Under the pieces are notes generated by a model. That model did no database searches and had not been told where the DNA came from. It worked only from the letters and a program-made list of their open reading frames with translations. Below, piece by piece: positions 1 through 12,120 of a stretch of DNA of 64,000 nucleotides; within the stretch, counting starts at the first letter, position 1; each line of letters opens with the position of its first letter. A program made the translations under genes and the position numbers. Source of the stretch: Nymphaea colorata (Eukaryota > Streptophyta > Magnoliopsida > Nymphaeales > Nymphaeaceae); contig NC_045139.1 in the NCBI RefSeq assembly GCF_008831285.2, positions 5,926,704 through 5,990,703 of the forward strand. Reading direction: 5' to 3'.

Positions 1-238
1 GATTAAGGCTTGACAAACTCGTAAACTCGTTTGAATATATCGACTTGATGAAGACTCGACGAACTCGATTAAGGCTTGAGTTTGACTCGGCAGTTACATG
101 TTGAGCTCGAACTCAACTCGATTATTTGAATGGGTCGACTCATGAACTCGAGCTTGACTCGTTAAGCAAATGACTCGGATCGAACTCGTTCACGAGCCGA
201 GCTTTAACGAGTCGAGCTTGACTCGTTGTTCACCCCTA
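1..238. mobile_element. hAT-like non-autonomous element, copy 1 (left end outside window)
   Basis: The stretch is built from variations of ACTCGAGCTCGACTCG and ends in TGTTCACCCCTA, the inverted complement of the TAGGGGTGAACA start seen in the copies at 2386 and 47990. No coding capacity is visible. The TAGGGGTG-type terminus fits non-autonomous hAT elements; family assignment is inference. The left end lies before the window, so its target duplication cannot be tested. Confidence 0.6.
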
Positions 239-240
239 GC

Positions 241-599
241 TACAAGGTACTTGATTAACAGTCAAATGCTTATGGTGGAAGCTAGAAATGTTTTTTTCAC
301 GAGGCACAAAATATACAACTAACAATTTTTCTGTTGGCTTTGGAACAGTGACCCGGATCTTGTGGGGCTGTCCTATATAATTAGACCCAAATTGACTGAT
401 ATAAAACATGTAAATTCAAAGTTTCAAATTGAACTTCATACCTATCTCTGTCTACCCCTGAAGATACCCTCTCATACCCTCAAGGTTCCGTCTTTAGCCT
501 AGCTAGTCTGGTTGATGAGCAGGTCAAAAACCTATCGTCAGTTCGACATTTCGATTATCATGGGTCTTAGGCTTCTGCAGGCAAGTTGGCTCTCTTTTT
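241..599. other. Intergenic, nothing recognised
   Basis: AT-rich unique sequence between the hAT-like copy and the minisatellite. No splice-supported coding exon or RNA gene is apparent. Confidence 0.5.
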
Positions 600-1130
600 C
601 TCTTTGTCCTGCTCTTGATATTTCAAAGAAGAAAGAATCGAACACTCGACATGACAAGGTTTGAGAAAGACCAAGGCCTTCTTTCATTGAGATTCCAAAG
701 AAGAAAAAAGAATTGAACACTCGACAAGACAAGGTTTGAGAAAGACCAAGGCCTTCTTTCATTGAGATTTCAAAGAAGAAGGAATTGAACACTCGACAAG
801 ACAAGGTTTGAGAAAGACCAAGGCCTTCTTTCATTGATATTTCAAAGAAGAAGGAATTGAACACTCGACAACACAAGGTTTGAGAAAGATCAATGCCTTC
901 TTTCATTGAGATTTCAAGGAAGAAAAAAGAATTGAACACTCGACAAGAAAGGTTTGAGAAAGACCAAGGCCTTCTTTCATTGAGATTTCAAGGAAGAAGG
1001 AATTGAACACTCGACAACACAAGGTTTGAGAAAGACCAAGGCCTTCTTTCATTGAGATTTCAAAGAAGAAAGAATCGAACACTGGACAACACAAGGTTTT
1101 AGAAAGACCAAGGGGCCTTCTTTCATCCAT
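600..1130. repeat. Minisatellite, about seven units of 72-75 bp
   Basis: The phrase CCAAGGCCTTCTTTCATT recurs at about 671, 746, 818, 890 (variant), 964, 1036 and 1108, giving periods of 75, 72, 72, 74, 72 and 72 bp. Each unit also holds AATTGAACACTCGACAA and GGTTTGAGAAAGA. Most units are 72 bp, so the minus strand reads as a 24-residue repeat (core MKEGLGLSQTL), but the 74 and 75 bp units shift the frame. There is no start context, splice structure or known domain. I therefore treat it as a non-coding minisatellite that happens to be open on one strand. Confidence 0.85.
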
Positions 1131-2164
1131 GGCCGCAGTAAGTCTCCAATATTTTGAACAGCAGTTACAAGAGATGTTGGCCCTCTTTAAGACAGGGATC
1201 TAGAGACGAATTCACCAACGCTATGTTGATAAGGAAAAGAAGTTTACTTACTTCAGAAAGATAAAAAGCATGTAAAGGAAGTCCAGCTGAAGCGACTGCA
1301 CTAAGTCTCGACGCTGTCATTTCGTTATTGACAAACTTTCCCATGTTCAGCACAAACAATAAAGTAACGACATAAAGAAAGTTCTTGTTTTAAAGATGAA
1401 GGTAATTTCCTAGCTCGGAAAAGGCCATCCCATCTTAAAGTCGACCTGATTGGCTACTTTCGGAATGCATCTAAATTTCCGCTTGCGTTGAAATTTGAAT
1501 CCACCAAGTTAATGGCAGAACTTGCAAGCAAGGCCTATAATGGATAAATTCACTTAGACAAACTATTTCTAAGTTTGTCAACATCACTAGCTCGGTGCAG
1601 GAAGAGAGGAAGAGGAGATAATGGAGATAAGGTTTCCAATGGTAAATTTTTTCTGTCCAATTCAAGCAACTATTTATTGATAGGAGATGTCAATAGAGCG
1701 GATTGTAATCTGATATAATTTTAACTTTATCTCATTTTCTAGACGCTCACACGTTCGAATTGGAATATAAATTTAAAAAAAAAAGATTCTATACCAGATG
1801 ATTAGTTTATGCCATATGCAAATGGGAAATGTAATTCACAAATCCAAATTTGTCTCTTAAATTCATGTTGACTTAAATCTAAATCTAATCCGATGTCATA
1901 TTTTAACGTGAATCTGATGATGCTGATCTGATTTCTTAATTTAATGTTAATTTTTTTATGTCCAACTTTTCTAAACAGTTTTGGTCAGATATCTTATTCG
2001 AATTAGATTCATTCACATGTTTATTTATCTGTATAAAAATTGGAAATCTTATGTTAATTGTATTAGGGCGCCACAACAGGGTGGGAAGGCAAGTCTTGAA
2101 AAAAGGGCCTCGGTTTCTAATAACGATGATTGTTATATATTGCAAATGGTGGCATATGTTCTCT
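1131..2164. other. Intergenic, nothing recognised
   Basis: AT-rich DNA with only short unsupported ORFs. A 64-codon minus-strand ORF (1165-1359) has non-random composition but no family I recognise and no clear splice partners. Confidence 0.45.
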
Positions 2165-2165
2165 C

Positions 2166-2358
2166 AAATTAAAAGGCATAACCGTAAGTTCACCTCACCT
2201 AAATTAAAAGGCATAACCGTAAGTTCACCTAAATCCCAGTGTAACTCTAGACCCCGAGCCTCTCATTCACAGAGTGGGATTCACTGTCACTCACATTTGC
2301 TAATCCCGGAGCCTCTCATTCACACAGTGGGATTCACTGTCACTCACATTTGCTAACT
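2166..2358. repeat. Two adjacent short tandem duplications (35 bp and 53 bp units)
   Basis: AAATTAAAAGGCATAACCGT occurs at 2166 and again at 2201 (35 bp period). GAGCCTCTCATTCACA starts at 2256 and recurs at 2309, with the following TGTCACTCACATTTGCTAA also repeated (53 bp period). The two units are unrelated to each other and lie directly left of hAT-like copy 2. Confidence 0.85.
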
Positions 2359-2385
2359 TTGAACTTGGTGGATATATCTTATATC

Positions 2386-2779
2386 TAGGGGTGAACACGA
2401 GCTGAGTCGAGCCCGAGTTCAGTTAATTCGAGTTCAGATTGACTAATGAAACCTCGAGTTTGACTCGCTCAAGCTCGAGAATAACTCGACGAAAGCAGCT
2501 CAAGCTCGACTCAGTAGTTACGTGTTTAGCTCGAGTTCGATTTGACTAAAGTTCGACAAATTCGTTTGAATATAATTGATATTCATTGTTACGTGTTGAG
2601 TTCAAGCTCGAATCTATTAAGGCTCGACAAACTCGTAAACTCGTTTGAATAGATCGACTTGGTTAAGGCTCGATTGAGGATCGAGATCGACTTGACAGTT
2701 ATTTATTGAGCTTGAACTCAACTCGATTATTGAAACGAGTCGACTCATAAACTCGAGCTGGATTCGTTAAGCAAATGAC
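2386..2779. mobile_element. hAT-like non-autonomous element, copy 2 (right end missing)
   Basis: It begins TAGGGGTGAACACGAG and has the same CTCGAGTT/GACTCG-rich body as copies 1 and 3, including TTAAGCAAATGA near the right end. The last 60 bp or so of the element, present in copies 1 and 3, are absent. The flanks carry a near-identical 19 bp word: 2361-2379 on the left and 2780-2798 on the right (17 of 19 identical). The element has no coding capacity. Confidence 0.65.
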
Positions 2780-3455
2780 GAACTTGAAGGATATATCTCC
2801 TTTATTCAAAAGCACCTTGTGGGATTGGGGGGCTTAGCTCTTGGGTAGTTGACACGTGTACTGTGAAGGCAACGTGAAAGCATGTCCCATCCAAATCGGG
2901 CAAAAAAGGGAAAAGGGTTAGTGGTTGCTTATGCCAAATGGCATCTCTTTTTAAGGGAGACCAATTCAACGAAGCATCATAAATAAAGAGAAAATATCTC
3001 CCCATCCTTTCACCTGTCATGGCTTCTCACTCACTCCACAAGCCAAAACGCGTGATATTCTAAAAGCAATAACCCCAGTAGTTCTTCTTTTATCTTTTAT
3101 AAGATTGTGATGCATTTTTTATAGTTTTTACAAGATTAATATTGCGAGCCTCTTGTTTACACAAAAAATTAAATTAAATATCACACTTTAGAATATGAAC
3201 CAATCCAAAACTTTATAAGGAATGTTCCAAGAAGCATTATTTCTACGGAGATTATTAATTCCTTTGGTATGAAAGAGAGAAATCGCATGTAGCGCATGGC
3301 AACACCAACCTACTGCTCACAGTAGCTTCTTCAAAAACTTCAAGCTATTTCTACTTAAAATACATTCTTAATAGACTGGTTGGTCTAATCAAAGCGATTA
3401 AGAATCTTCCTAGGCTTCATCTTTCCAAAGTTTATGAAGATGTTTATCCAAAACT

Positions 3456-3465
3456 TCTCTCTCTT

Positions 3466-3544
<79 letters not shown>
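3456..3544. repeat. Compound (CT)n(TA)n microsatellite
   Basis: A CT run with a few CTTT interruptions passes directly into an uninterrupted TA run. It produces low-complexity ORFs on both strands that are not genes. Confidence 0.95.
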
Positions 3545-3546
<2 letters not shown>

Positions 3547-4814
3547 TTCTCGTATTGTTATTGTATTCATCGTGAATCTGACCAAACTCTTAAAGGGAAG
3601 AGGCTGCGGATACATGTCAAGATTTCATTTCAAGGAAGCAACCTGGTCGCCATTTTCAGAGAGTCGGAAAGAAACATAGATTTTCTTGCTTCTCCCGGGC
3701 GAGTGAATTAGCTGGCTTCAAAGTTGACCGGACATCACAAAGTTTGAAAATATGTGCCGAGTCTTTTTTTTAAAAATAATTTTATGAGAATTATTTATTT
3801 TTTTCAAAAATTATAAGAGGTGCCAGTCTATATTTATTTACAAAATTAAAGTGGGCTGAGTCTTTTAAAAAATTATGTAGAAAATTGTTTTTTTTTTTTA
3901 GCAAAATCACAGGCCAGAAAATTGAAAAACATGAATATGTGAGCAGTGACGTTGCCAAAAAATTCAAGTATACGGGGATATATTAAAAAGGAATTCTGCA
4001 AGTCAAAATGACCATGCAACCTTCTACCCTCATATTTTAAAAATTTAAAATTTACACATTAAATTTTTTAAAAATCTGAATTTGACCTCTGTTGAACTTT
4101 TGAAAAATTGGTATTGGGCTTTGTAAAGAACTTTCAAAGGTTCTATCTATTGTGTCGTGTTTCCATTCGGTGGCCCTAAAGGCGAAATCATGACTCTTCT
4201 GCCCCTGTCCATGCCCCTATGGGCTCCGCCTCTGCCTATAAACATTCAGTCAACTACTACTACTCCTCGATTTTTCGAGCAATCCAGCCTAATAGAAATC
4301 GAGCAACGCTTGCGTTGGCCTTTACTTGTCTTCGATGCGAGACACTTTTCAAACCTGACTGGCCCAACCCACTGTACAATTAATTAACCATATATACTTG
4401 TTGTTTCCATATGGACCATTTTCAAAATTGACCCAAGCCTCATAAAGCACTTGGATGATTTTATTTGACATGAATGATTTCCATCTTCAGCTTTCATTGG
4501 TACAGATCTCTCTCTCTCCGTCTTGCTCATCCAAAACCCAAAAAGGTTTAAACAGTCCCCAAAAGGCATAAACAGTAACGAGTTCCTTTCATGTAGCCTG
4601 CAGCGACTTCTAAAAACATACCTAACTTATTAAATATAAATTTTGGAATCCCCCTTTTAATCATGGATGTAAAAGGTTCCAATTTATCTTGACATAAAGT
4701 AATCGAATCCAAATCTATTGATCAGTGCAGTTCCTTCATTCGAACTAAAATTGTACATACCAAATCTTAAGCCAGCCAAAACTAAAATTGTATGAGATTC
4801 TATAAGTTCAACTA

Positions 4815-4945
4815 TACCACGTACATTCTGCCTTAAGGACCATCGCATAACTAGTCGGGCTGAGGGCTTGTAAACAGGCAGGTCTTAGTTCGATGCTCGA
4901 GAACACTATGCCTTGGCATCTTAAGTGATCCCACTTTTTTTTTAT
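4815..4945 (+). mobile_element. Possible tRNA-derived SINE relic
   Basis: TAACTAGTCGGGCTGAGGGC resembles a degenerate polymerase III A box region, and TTAGTTCGATGCTC about 35 bases further resembles a B box. No tRNA cloverleaf closes around them and no target duplication was found. The assignment rests only on the two box-like words. Confidence 0.25.
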
Positions 4946-7499
4946 TACCCAAGGCTTCGATACATTTAGAAATCGAGAAATATCTACCGAAGCTATTGCA
5001 ATCAGAGAACAATTAGTCAATCTGGATTTGCGAATCATTGTAGATCGTTCATTGGTAGAATGGAAGGAATTGGGAGAAGAAGGATCAACCGGGAATGATT
5101 GGGAAGATAGAGGAGCAAGATACCTAAATTGAAGGGTGTATAGTTGTCATTGTTATTACCAACACAATCCAGAACCCGAAAGGCAGGGTGAATGAAAGGG
5201 CGGCCTCTTTTCTCTGTAGTGGGTTATCAGCTTCTCGCTCTAAGGCAGTTAATATTTAGTTCAACTAACCTTTTATTTAAGATATACTGAACCAAACACA
5301 AAAAAAAAAAAGTATAGTTTTGAGCTCATAGGGTGGTGTGGATGACAAAGTAGGGCGCGTGGCAGAAGCACGCGGGTCTCGATTGGCCAGCCACCAATGG
5401 CATAAGAGCAACACACCACGTATCTCCGTTGTTGTTAGCGACACGTTGCCCCGCACCCCACCCCCACAATAATACACGTGGCTGTTATTCATTGGGTGGA
5501 ACTATTTGACATGACTTCTCTTTTGTGTCATTGACCGCATAGCCACGTGTAAGCTGGTATAGGCATTTGCCGATGCAGCCACAAATTTCATGTTTTTACC
5601 GTTTCTAGATATTGATGCCCTCAACAATTTCCACATTTGTATGTATAGATGCCCTTAAGAATCTAAAATTTGCGTCGATCAGTGCTCTTCAGCCAAAAAA
5701 TGCCTCTTAGAACTTTGAAATCATGTCTTTTCGATATCAATCAGACTGAAACTGATCATCCATGACGAAAACATTTATTAAAGAAAGCTGACTTCTGCTG
5801 GGAGTTGGTTGGTTTCGGATTAATGGTTGAGTCAGAAAGTTTTAGCTGAGGAGCACTTATATAAAATTGGGTCGGGTTGCGGCACCACATATCATTGGTC
5901 CCAGCTCCGCCACTGATCTAGATCTGGGTCACATTAATTAGCCAATATCTTAACCAACGCTTCCAAATACAACATCTGTTTAAGATGTAATGACCACTCG
6001 GATCCGGCTTGAGTGAACCGGGGCTTTAAACAAGTCTTAAATTCTCAGTTACAACAGGATCCAAATTGAGTTTTGAACATGGATCTAACTTTTTGAAGTG
6101 AAACCCATCGTAGATCCACTAAAGGCATACATTTATATTCAATCTACCTACTACCATTTTTGCTTTAGTTTAGATTGTGAATCATTAAGGGGGGGGGTGA
6201 AAATACAGAAATTTTTTCTCTGGCTTCTGAATTTGTGAGAGACCCTCAAATTCAACTAGTTAGCCCCTTTAATGCTAATTGTTGATTGGGCAATCAGACA
6301 AATACATGATCCACATTAGTGTTCTGGTAGGGGCCTCTTACATATGAGACGTGAAAGTAAAAGCAGCCATAGTCACATGGAATGGCCGTATAAAGGCATC
6401 TGCCTCCTCATAAATAATGTGGATTCGAAGTCAGAAGCAAAAAGGTGGATACTGTGGAATATCGGTGGAGCAATCAGGTTTTCTTTAACTATTGAATTGC
6501 TTTTCTGAAAAGGTATCCCCATATTTTTTGTAATAATCAAAAAGAAAAATTGCACTAAAGTTTTAAAATGTACATGATTCTCCGACAGGACCTCATGGGT
6601 TGTTTAAGCATTATGACTTCTGAGTCTTCTGTTCATTCATAAACTCTGTTGCTACTTTTAGGGGAAAAGAGTGCCGCCTTCACTTGTGGAGAACAGAATT
6701 CTTAGCTTTATTCTAAATGCGTTTCCAAGAAAACCCAGAAATCAAACCTGTTTTAGGAGCAACAACAAATTTCAATTTCCAAGTTATTTCAACTGGTTGG
6801 ACTCTGATCACGGGGAAGAAGATATTTTCTCTGTGCATCGATGAAGAGACATGTGAATGTTTTGTTCCCGATCAAATACAAATTGTAGTTAGATTTAGAT
6901 TATTGTTAGTTTTGAGTTGACAGCATCCATGTACAGATTTAACCCAAGCACAACATCCTTCTTGTTTTCTCTTTTTTCAGCTCCTTTAGTTTACGTATCT
7001 CACATGCGAACGCAAAACTATATGATGCACCAAGTTGCGTTTTGGATGAGTTCTTGATTCTCCAAGTCGAATTGTAACATTCACAGCTACCATTTTGATA
7101 ATTGGTGAAACAGAACTCTGTGTAAAAGCATGATCGGTTGACACAGTAAACTGTTGGAGTTGCTTGGCTATTTATGCTCAGTTGTTATGTGGACTACAAC
7201 ATTCTTCTGCTTCCGAGTAGTTCAAGGGTAAGATCCTTGACTCCCCAATGCTGAATTCTCAACCTCTGACCCTGATTTGTGACTGCAGTTTCTTAAGTGA
7301 CTCGTATAATCAATGCTTTTGCTTCTCATTTCTTATGTGCAGTTTTCATGGCACGTTCTTTTCTATTCTTTCTTCTCCTTCAATAAGATTTGAGGCTTTA
7401 TCAAGAGTTTAGCCCGACAAATAAGGTGCACTGCAGAAGACTCTGCTTACAGTTGGCTCCTGTTCTATTAAGGTCCTATCCTATACTATTGAAAAAATA

Positions 7500-7501
7500 A
7501 T

Positions 7502-7533
<32 letters not shown>

Positions 7534-7542
7534 ATTATTTAT
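7500..7542. repeat. Palindromic TA-rich tract
   Basis: A TATATA run split by a central CATA, flanked by AATAATTAT on the left and ATAATTATTTAT on the right, so the whole can fold on itself. It lies just beyond the stop codon of the polygalacturonase gene on its downstream side. Confidence 0.7.
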
Positions 7543-7576
7543 TTATTCTCTCTCACATGTGACTGCTGCTGCTGCT

Positions 7577-10049
7577 CTAAGTGCAGAGCTCCAATTTCGG
7601 CTTATGAATTGGAACCCTTTCCAGTGGAAAGGGGCAAGGGCTCTTCTGTGATCCCGGTGACAGCTGACGACATGGCACTGGACTAACATCACCGGACACA
7701 CCATGAACATCAGTGCAGTTCCATGCTGGTGGCGTTTCACACTTTCTTGGTGCTAGAGAAATGGTCACATTAGAAATGCAGATTCCAGTGTATGGTGCAC
7801 TCTGAATCCCTTCCATCTTTGCGGCCATAGTTGCGTTCTCGACGACCATGTTGCTGAGACTGATGCCATTGACAACGGGAAGAGCTTTTGGATTGTACTT
7901 ATCATCAGCATGGTCCTTGTAGAATCCCTTGCTGTTGAAGGCATACTTCATGTTCTTCATGGTCATGCCCCTAACGTATATCCCCCTCACAAAGCCACCT
8001 CTGCCTGGTGCACTCTTAACTCTAACCCCAACCTCCGAGTCGATTGTTGTAATATCTTCAGCAAAAACATTTTGAATCCCCCCTGACATCTCACTGCCAA
8101 GTGCAATTACAGCACTTGTTGGGGAGATGCAGGTGAGACCCTTAATGTAGATGTATTCACTTGGCATGTTGACGCGAATCCCATACTCATCCCACCCACT
8201 CTTGATTGCAATGCAATCATCTCCAGAGACTATGTAGCAGTCCTGTATCCATACCTGGGAGCAGGAATCTATGGAGAAAAAAGGAAACCAACAAAAAGAG
8301 TGAAATAAGTACTGTGGAGCGGTATCTGAACAGAAAATATTGCTGCATGTTAGGTTCAGAGAATTTAATATGCAGCAGAGCTGAGAAAATGATTAAGAAA
8401 GAAAGATGTAGATCTGCTGCATACTAAATGCTTTCTGCAAGAAGATAGAGTGAGGATTCAAAGACTATTATATCATCATTCAAACCTACCTGGATCGATG
8501 CCATCAGTGTTTGGTGAGTTCACTGGTGCGAGAATTGTGATGCCTTGAACGACAATATTCCTGAAATTTTTAACCTTGGTTAATTTACAGATAATCAAGT
8601 TTTAGAACTTTGGGGCCTAGTTGATTACCAGAAGCCAGAGACAATGAGCTAATCAGATTTCATAGGCTTCACCTAAATCCAACTAATCAGATAGAAACTG
8701 GATAGTAATAGAAGGTGAGTGAGAGACAGCTTAGCAATGCCCAAGCTACTCCACTCCATTTTTTCATCTATCAGTCCAATCCCTGATTTTCAAGGTTAAA
8801 CCTAAACCTGCTTCTCTGTTCCTGCAATATCCTGGTCTTAGCAACCTATTTAAGGCTCTGTTCCCACAATAACTTTGCAGATTGTATAATCTGTTTCCTC
8901 AATTGTCTTGATCATCTGATCTGGATTTTTACAAACGCATGGCTACCGTGGTTGATCTTCGTGAATTTGTGTACTGTATTCACTTTTTAAACAACTACAT
9001 GCACCACATATGTACAAAGTACAAACATTTATAGCGAGTGAGGAGCAGAAGAAAAGAGAGAGAGAGAGAGAGAGAATGCAGACCTGCTGTAGACAGGATG
9101 AACGTTCCATGAAGGAGAGTTGAGGAGTGTGATGTTTGATATGACAATGCCAGTGGTATACACGAACTCTATGAGATATCCTCTTGTATACTTGAGCTCT
9201 TTCTTATGAAACTTATCCCACCAAAATTCACCCTGCCCGTCGATCGTGCCATTGTTGCCTTAAATCAACAAAAGATGCCATAAACAAATATTTTATTGTT
9301 TGCCAAGCATGTTTTAGAATAAAGATGAAGTCCTAGTGGTAATAAGAAGTGGATATGGGTTTTGACATTGCTAAACAACAATTAATTTTTCTGTATTCAT
9401 CTAAAAATGTCAGTTTACTTCCATCAAGTTCACTGTTGAATGGCATTGAAGATTACCATTTTGAGCTCCTCAGGAAACTTCAGGCACCAATTTTAGACAA
9501 CACCAAGTTAAGTTAAACCTATCTTTTATGGTGCTTCGATCATGTTAATGTTAACTTACTTCAAGGAAAATATTGAAGTTGTTTTTCCTTTTGCACTTCT
9601 TGTTCTTTGCTGAATGGCATTAAGGGTTCTTTCCGCGTCGATGTCTTAGAAGAACATGGCAGAACATGTCCTTTGCAGACGAAGGTTAACATCAACGATT
9701 CTCATAATAATGTAAAATTATATTTAGAATGCCATATGTCAACTATGGAAGAAAAAATCTTCATTGAGCTTGAAAAAAGAATGAACAGTACCTGTGATAA
9801 CCACATCTGTAAGGTTCGTTCCGAAGATGAAGTTGCTGTATCTGGCACCAGGAGCATCCCTTCCCCTCCCATATGAAGGCAAGGGATCTATAAGGGGCCA
9901 TTCGTTCATGTCCTGTCATTTGGTGGGGATAAGAATTTCAATCATTCCTTACTTTCCAGGTGAATAAGTAATAATATCTAACCATGAATCAAATAATAAA
10001 AGTTTATGTTTCTCTCCTAATTAAAAGTCACATTCACCAAGATTGCCAT

Positions 10050-10085
<36 letters not shown>

Positions 10086-11988
10086 TCATTTCCCTAATGT
10101 TTAAAATCACCTGGAAAGTTCTAGATCTAACTAAATGAAGTTGTAGCAATAAACTTTGAAAAATTGATGGTTTGAGAAATAGAAAAACCAGAGTGAAATG
10201 CAATTAGGAAAAAAATAACAAACAAATCGGTAGATTTGAGTTTTAGTCTACCAGGTTAATAAGGGACACACAGACCTAAAAAAAATTATTAAAGTGTTTC
10301 TTTATGCAATCTAACCTTATGGATATGATCTTAAGAGTGATTTGATGAGGAACATATATTAAGTTAGACATTTTTTTCTTTAATTATGTTTTCTTGATAA
10401 TGAAAAATGAACTGCTCTTATAGCATCAAAATCTTGATAGTAAAACATCAATGTTTTCTTTACAAAAATAAGTTGAATTAATACATTATTTACATTGAAT
10501 TACTATTGATCAACATGTTAAGGTGTTCACACTGTGTTTACAATATTTTCTAACACAAAATTAAGAGGTCTGTTACCTTAATGGTTTGTTTTTTACCAAT
10601 TACTCTCTCTCTCTCTCTCTTTCTCTCTCTGTCTATATATACATATATATATATACACACACACACACACTCACGCTAAATAGAAAAAAAATGATTTCAG
10701 CCCTTGATATTTTAGAAACCAATGGTTGAAAGATAAACAAGGAAAAAAATGTGCATAAACTGATACTAGATGACAAAAAATGCACCATCACTTTTTCTTA
10801 CTGTTGTTATTTTTCAAGTTAAAAAATACCATAGGCTGAGATTGTTTTTTATCTGTTTAACATCTAAGTGTACAACTTCTATCAATATATATATAGATAC
10901 TAGAGAACAAAAATGCGTCGTCACCTTTTTCTCATTGTTTTTTCTAAGTTGAAAAACATATGTTTTTAATCTGTTTAACATCTAAGTGTCTAACACACAC
11001 ACACACTATATATATACATATATATGAAATCTTTCAAACGGAAAAGAACATGAGACTAGAACCAGCAATCAAACCCAGAGTCCGAAACCCACCTGAGAGG
11101 CAAGGAGGACGGCATCCCGATCAAGGAAAAGAGTGAAGTTGCTGGTGAGGTTGAAGCCTCCCGTCAGCCACCTTCCCGGAGGCACGTACAGCAGCGCCCC
11201 TCCCTGTGCCGAGAATTGGCTGAGGTGGGCGACCGCGTCTCGGAAGGCCTTCGTGTTCGACGTGGACCCGTCGCCCACCCCACCAAAGTCCTTTATCGAT
11301 GCTCTGTGCGCTCGGCATGACGGTGCATAGTGCGCCAACGATGTCGCCGGAGCTGGTGCACCCGGCTGCTTGCACTCACCCATCACGCAGAGAAGGCGAA
11401 GCGCTAGCGCCGTCACCCATGCCAATTTCATCAAACCCTGAAAGAAAAAATTCCGATGAGTTTTATGTAGAAGGCTTCCTCATAGAGAAATGAAACTTCT
11501 TATGCTCTCCCACCCTTATTCCCTTCCACAATAATCCACTAAAATGGATTCCATACGTGTATAGCGGAAATTCATGCGCAGAATTGGTGATTCTTGGCAC
11601 ATTGAAGTATGGAAAACCAAAAGAAAAGAGAAAAACAAATGTTAAAAGAGAAAAACAAATGTTCTTCAAAACAATATGATCTAAAAAAAAAAAAAAAGCA
11701 GACTGAATCTGCGTTACGAAAAGATTCGCACCCTGCAAATGTAATATACGTGATCTGTTTAAAGATCCCCGGCGTTTGAACCACCAACAAATAAAATAAC
11801 TCGATAGTTGATGAACCATCTTCAGATTTTAATAACCTTTCGAGAAATCTTGTGATTAGAGAATTGAATCTCATCCTGAATCAAGCATACTGAATCTACC
11901 TATATGTCACAAACCTAAACGAAAGACATCCAGAATTCTGGCAACCACAAAAACAATAGTAATTGCCAAGAAAACAAGAAAATGTGGA

Positions 11989-12043
<55 letters not shown>

Positions 12044-12068
12044 TTACGTTATTGGAGTGAGGATCCAT
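7577..12068 (-). CDS. Polygalacturonase-like glycoside hydrolase family 28 protein (secreted)
   Basis: Six coding exons on the minus strand: 12068-12048, 11437-11093, 9912-9792, 9258-9084, 8560-8490 and 8268-7577. All have GT-AG introns and matching phases, giving 474 residues. GH28 enzymes cleave homogalacturonan in cell-wall pectin. A hydrophobic stretch near residues 10-25 fits a signal peptide. Family motifs are SPNTDGID (about 236-243) and SGDDCIAIKSG (about 259-269), which supply the three catalytic Asp residues, and RVK (about 327-329) followed by APGRGG. The usual GHG motif is replaced by TSAVIALGSEMSGG, as I recall for one plant clade annotated only as probable polygalacturonase. An earlier in-frame ATG at 12095 adds nine residues, but it lies only 24 bases past the TATA box, so the ATG at 12068 is preferred. 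Intron 1 carries a (TA)n(GA)n microsatellite. Confidence 0.92.
9054..9075. repeat. (GA)n microsatellite in polygalacturonase intron
   Basis: A short GA run close to the donor site of exon 4 of the GH28 gene; on the transcribed strand it is a CT-rich tract. Confidence 0.9.
10051..10081. repeat. (CT)n microsatellite in polygalacturonase intron
   Basis: About 15 uninterrupted CT units inside the 1.2 kb intron between exons 2 and 3. Confidence 0.95.
10602..10670. repeat. Compound (CT)n(TA)n(CA)n microsatellite
   Basis: CT, TA and CA runs follow one another in the same intron of the GH28 gene. Confidence 0.9.
11991..12041. repeat. (TA)n(GA)n microsatellite next to a splice donor
   Basis: The run begins about six bases inside intron 1 of the GH28 gene, so on the transcribed strand the donor GTAAAT is followed directly by a CT tract and then a TA tract. 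Confidence 0.95.
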
Positions 12069-12110
12069 GGTTGTACCAACAAGTGTGGAAGCCATGAAAG
12101 AAGAGGCCCT

Positions 12111-12120
12111 GTTTATATAG
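12111..12120 (-). promoter_or_regulatory. Predicted TATA box of the polygalacturonase gene
   Basis: The minus strand reads CTATATAAAC. A start of transcription about 30 bases downstream would fall near 12088, between the two candidate start codons at 12095 and 12068. This is a motif match and spacing argument only. Confidence 0.45.

Larger units (their letters stand above)
2799..7540. other. Long intergenic stretch without a supported gene
   Basis: About 4.7 kb of AT-rich DNA. It holds a compound (CT)n(TA)n microsatellite (3456-3544), a possible tRNA-derived SINE relic near 4815-4945 and a poly-G run at about 6189. No ORF here has a recognisable domain or convincing splice pattern. The last few hundred bases probably include the 3' UTR of the polygalacturonase gene that follows on the minus strand. 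Confidence 0.5.

Noticed and set aside
538-1130. Minus-strand ORFs over the minisatellite as a repeat protein gene
   Set aside because: The 74 and 75 bp units move the frame, no start or splice context exists, and no domain is known.
3385-3679. ORFs rich in Tyr-Ile or Arg-Glu over microsatellites here and at 37.1, 39.5, 63.2 and 63.7 kb
   Set aside because: These are translations of TA and GA repeats with no coding evidence.
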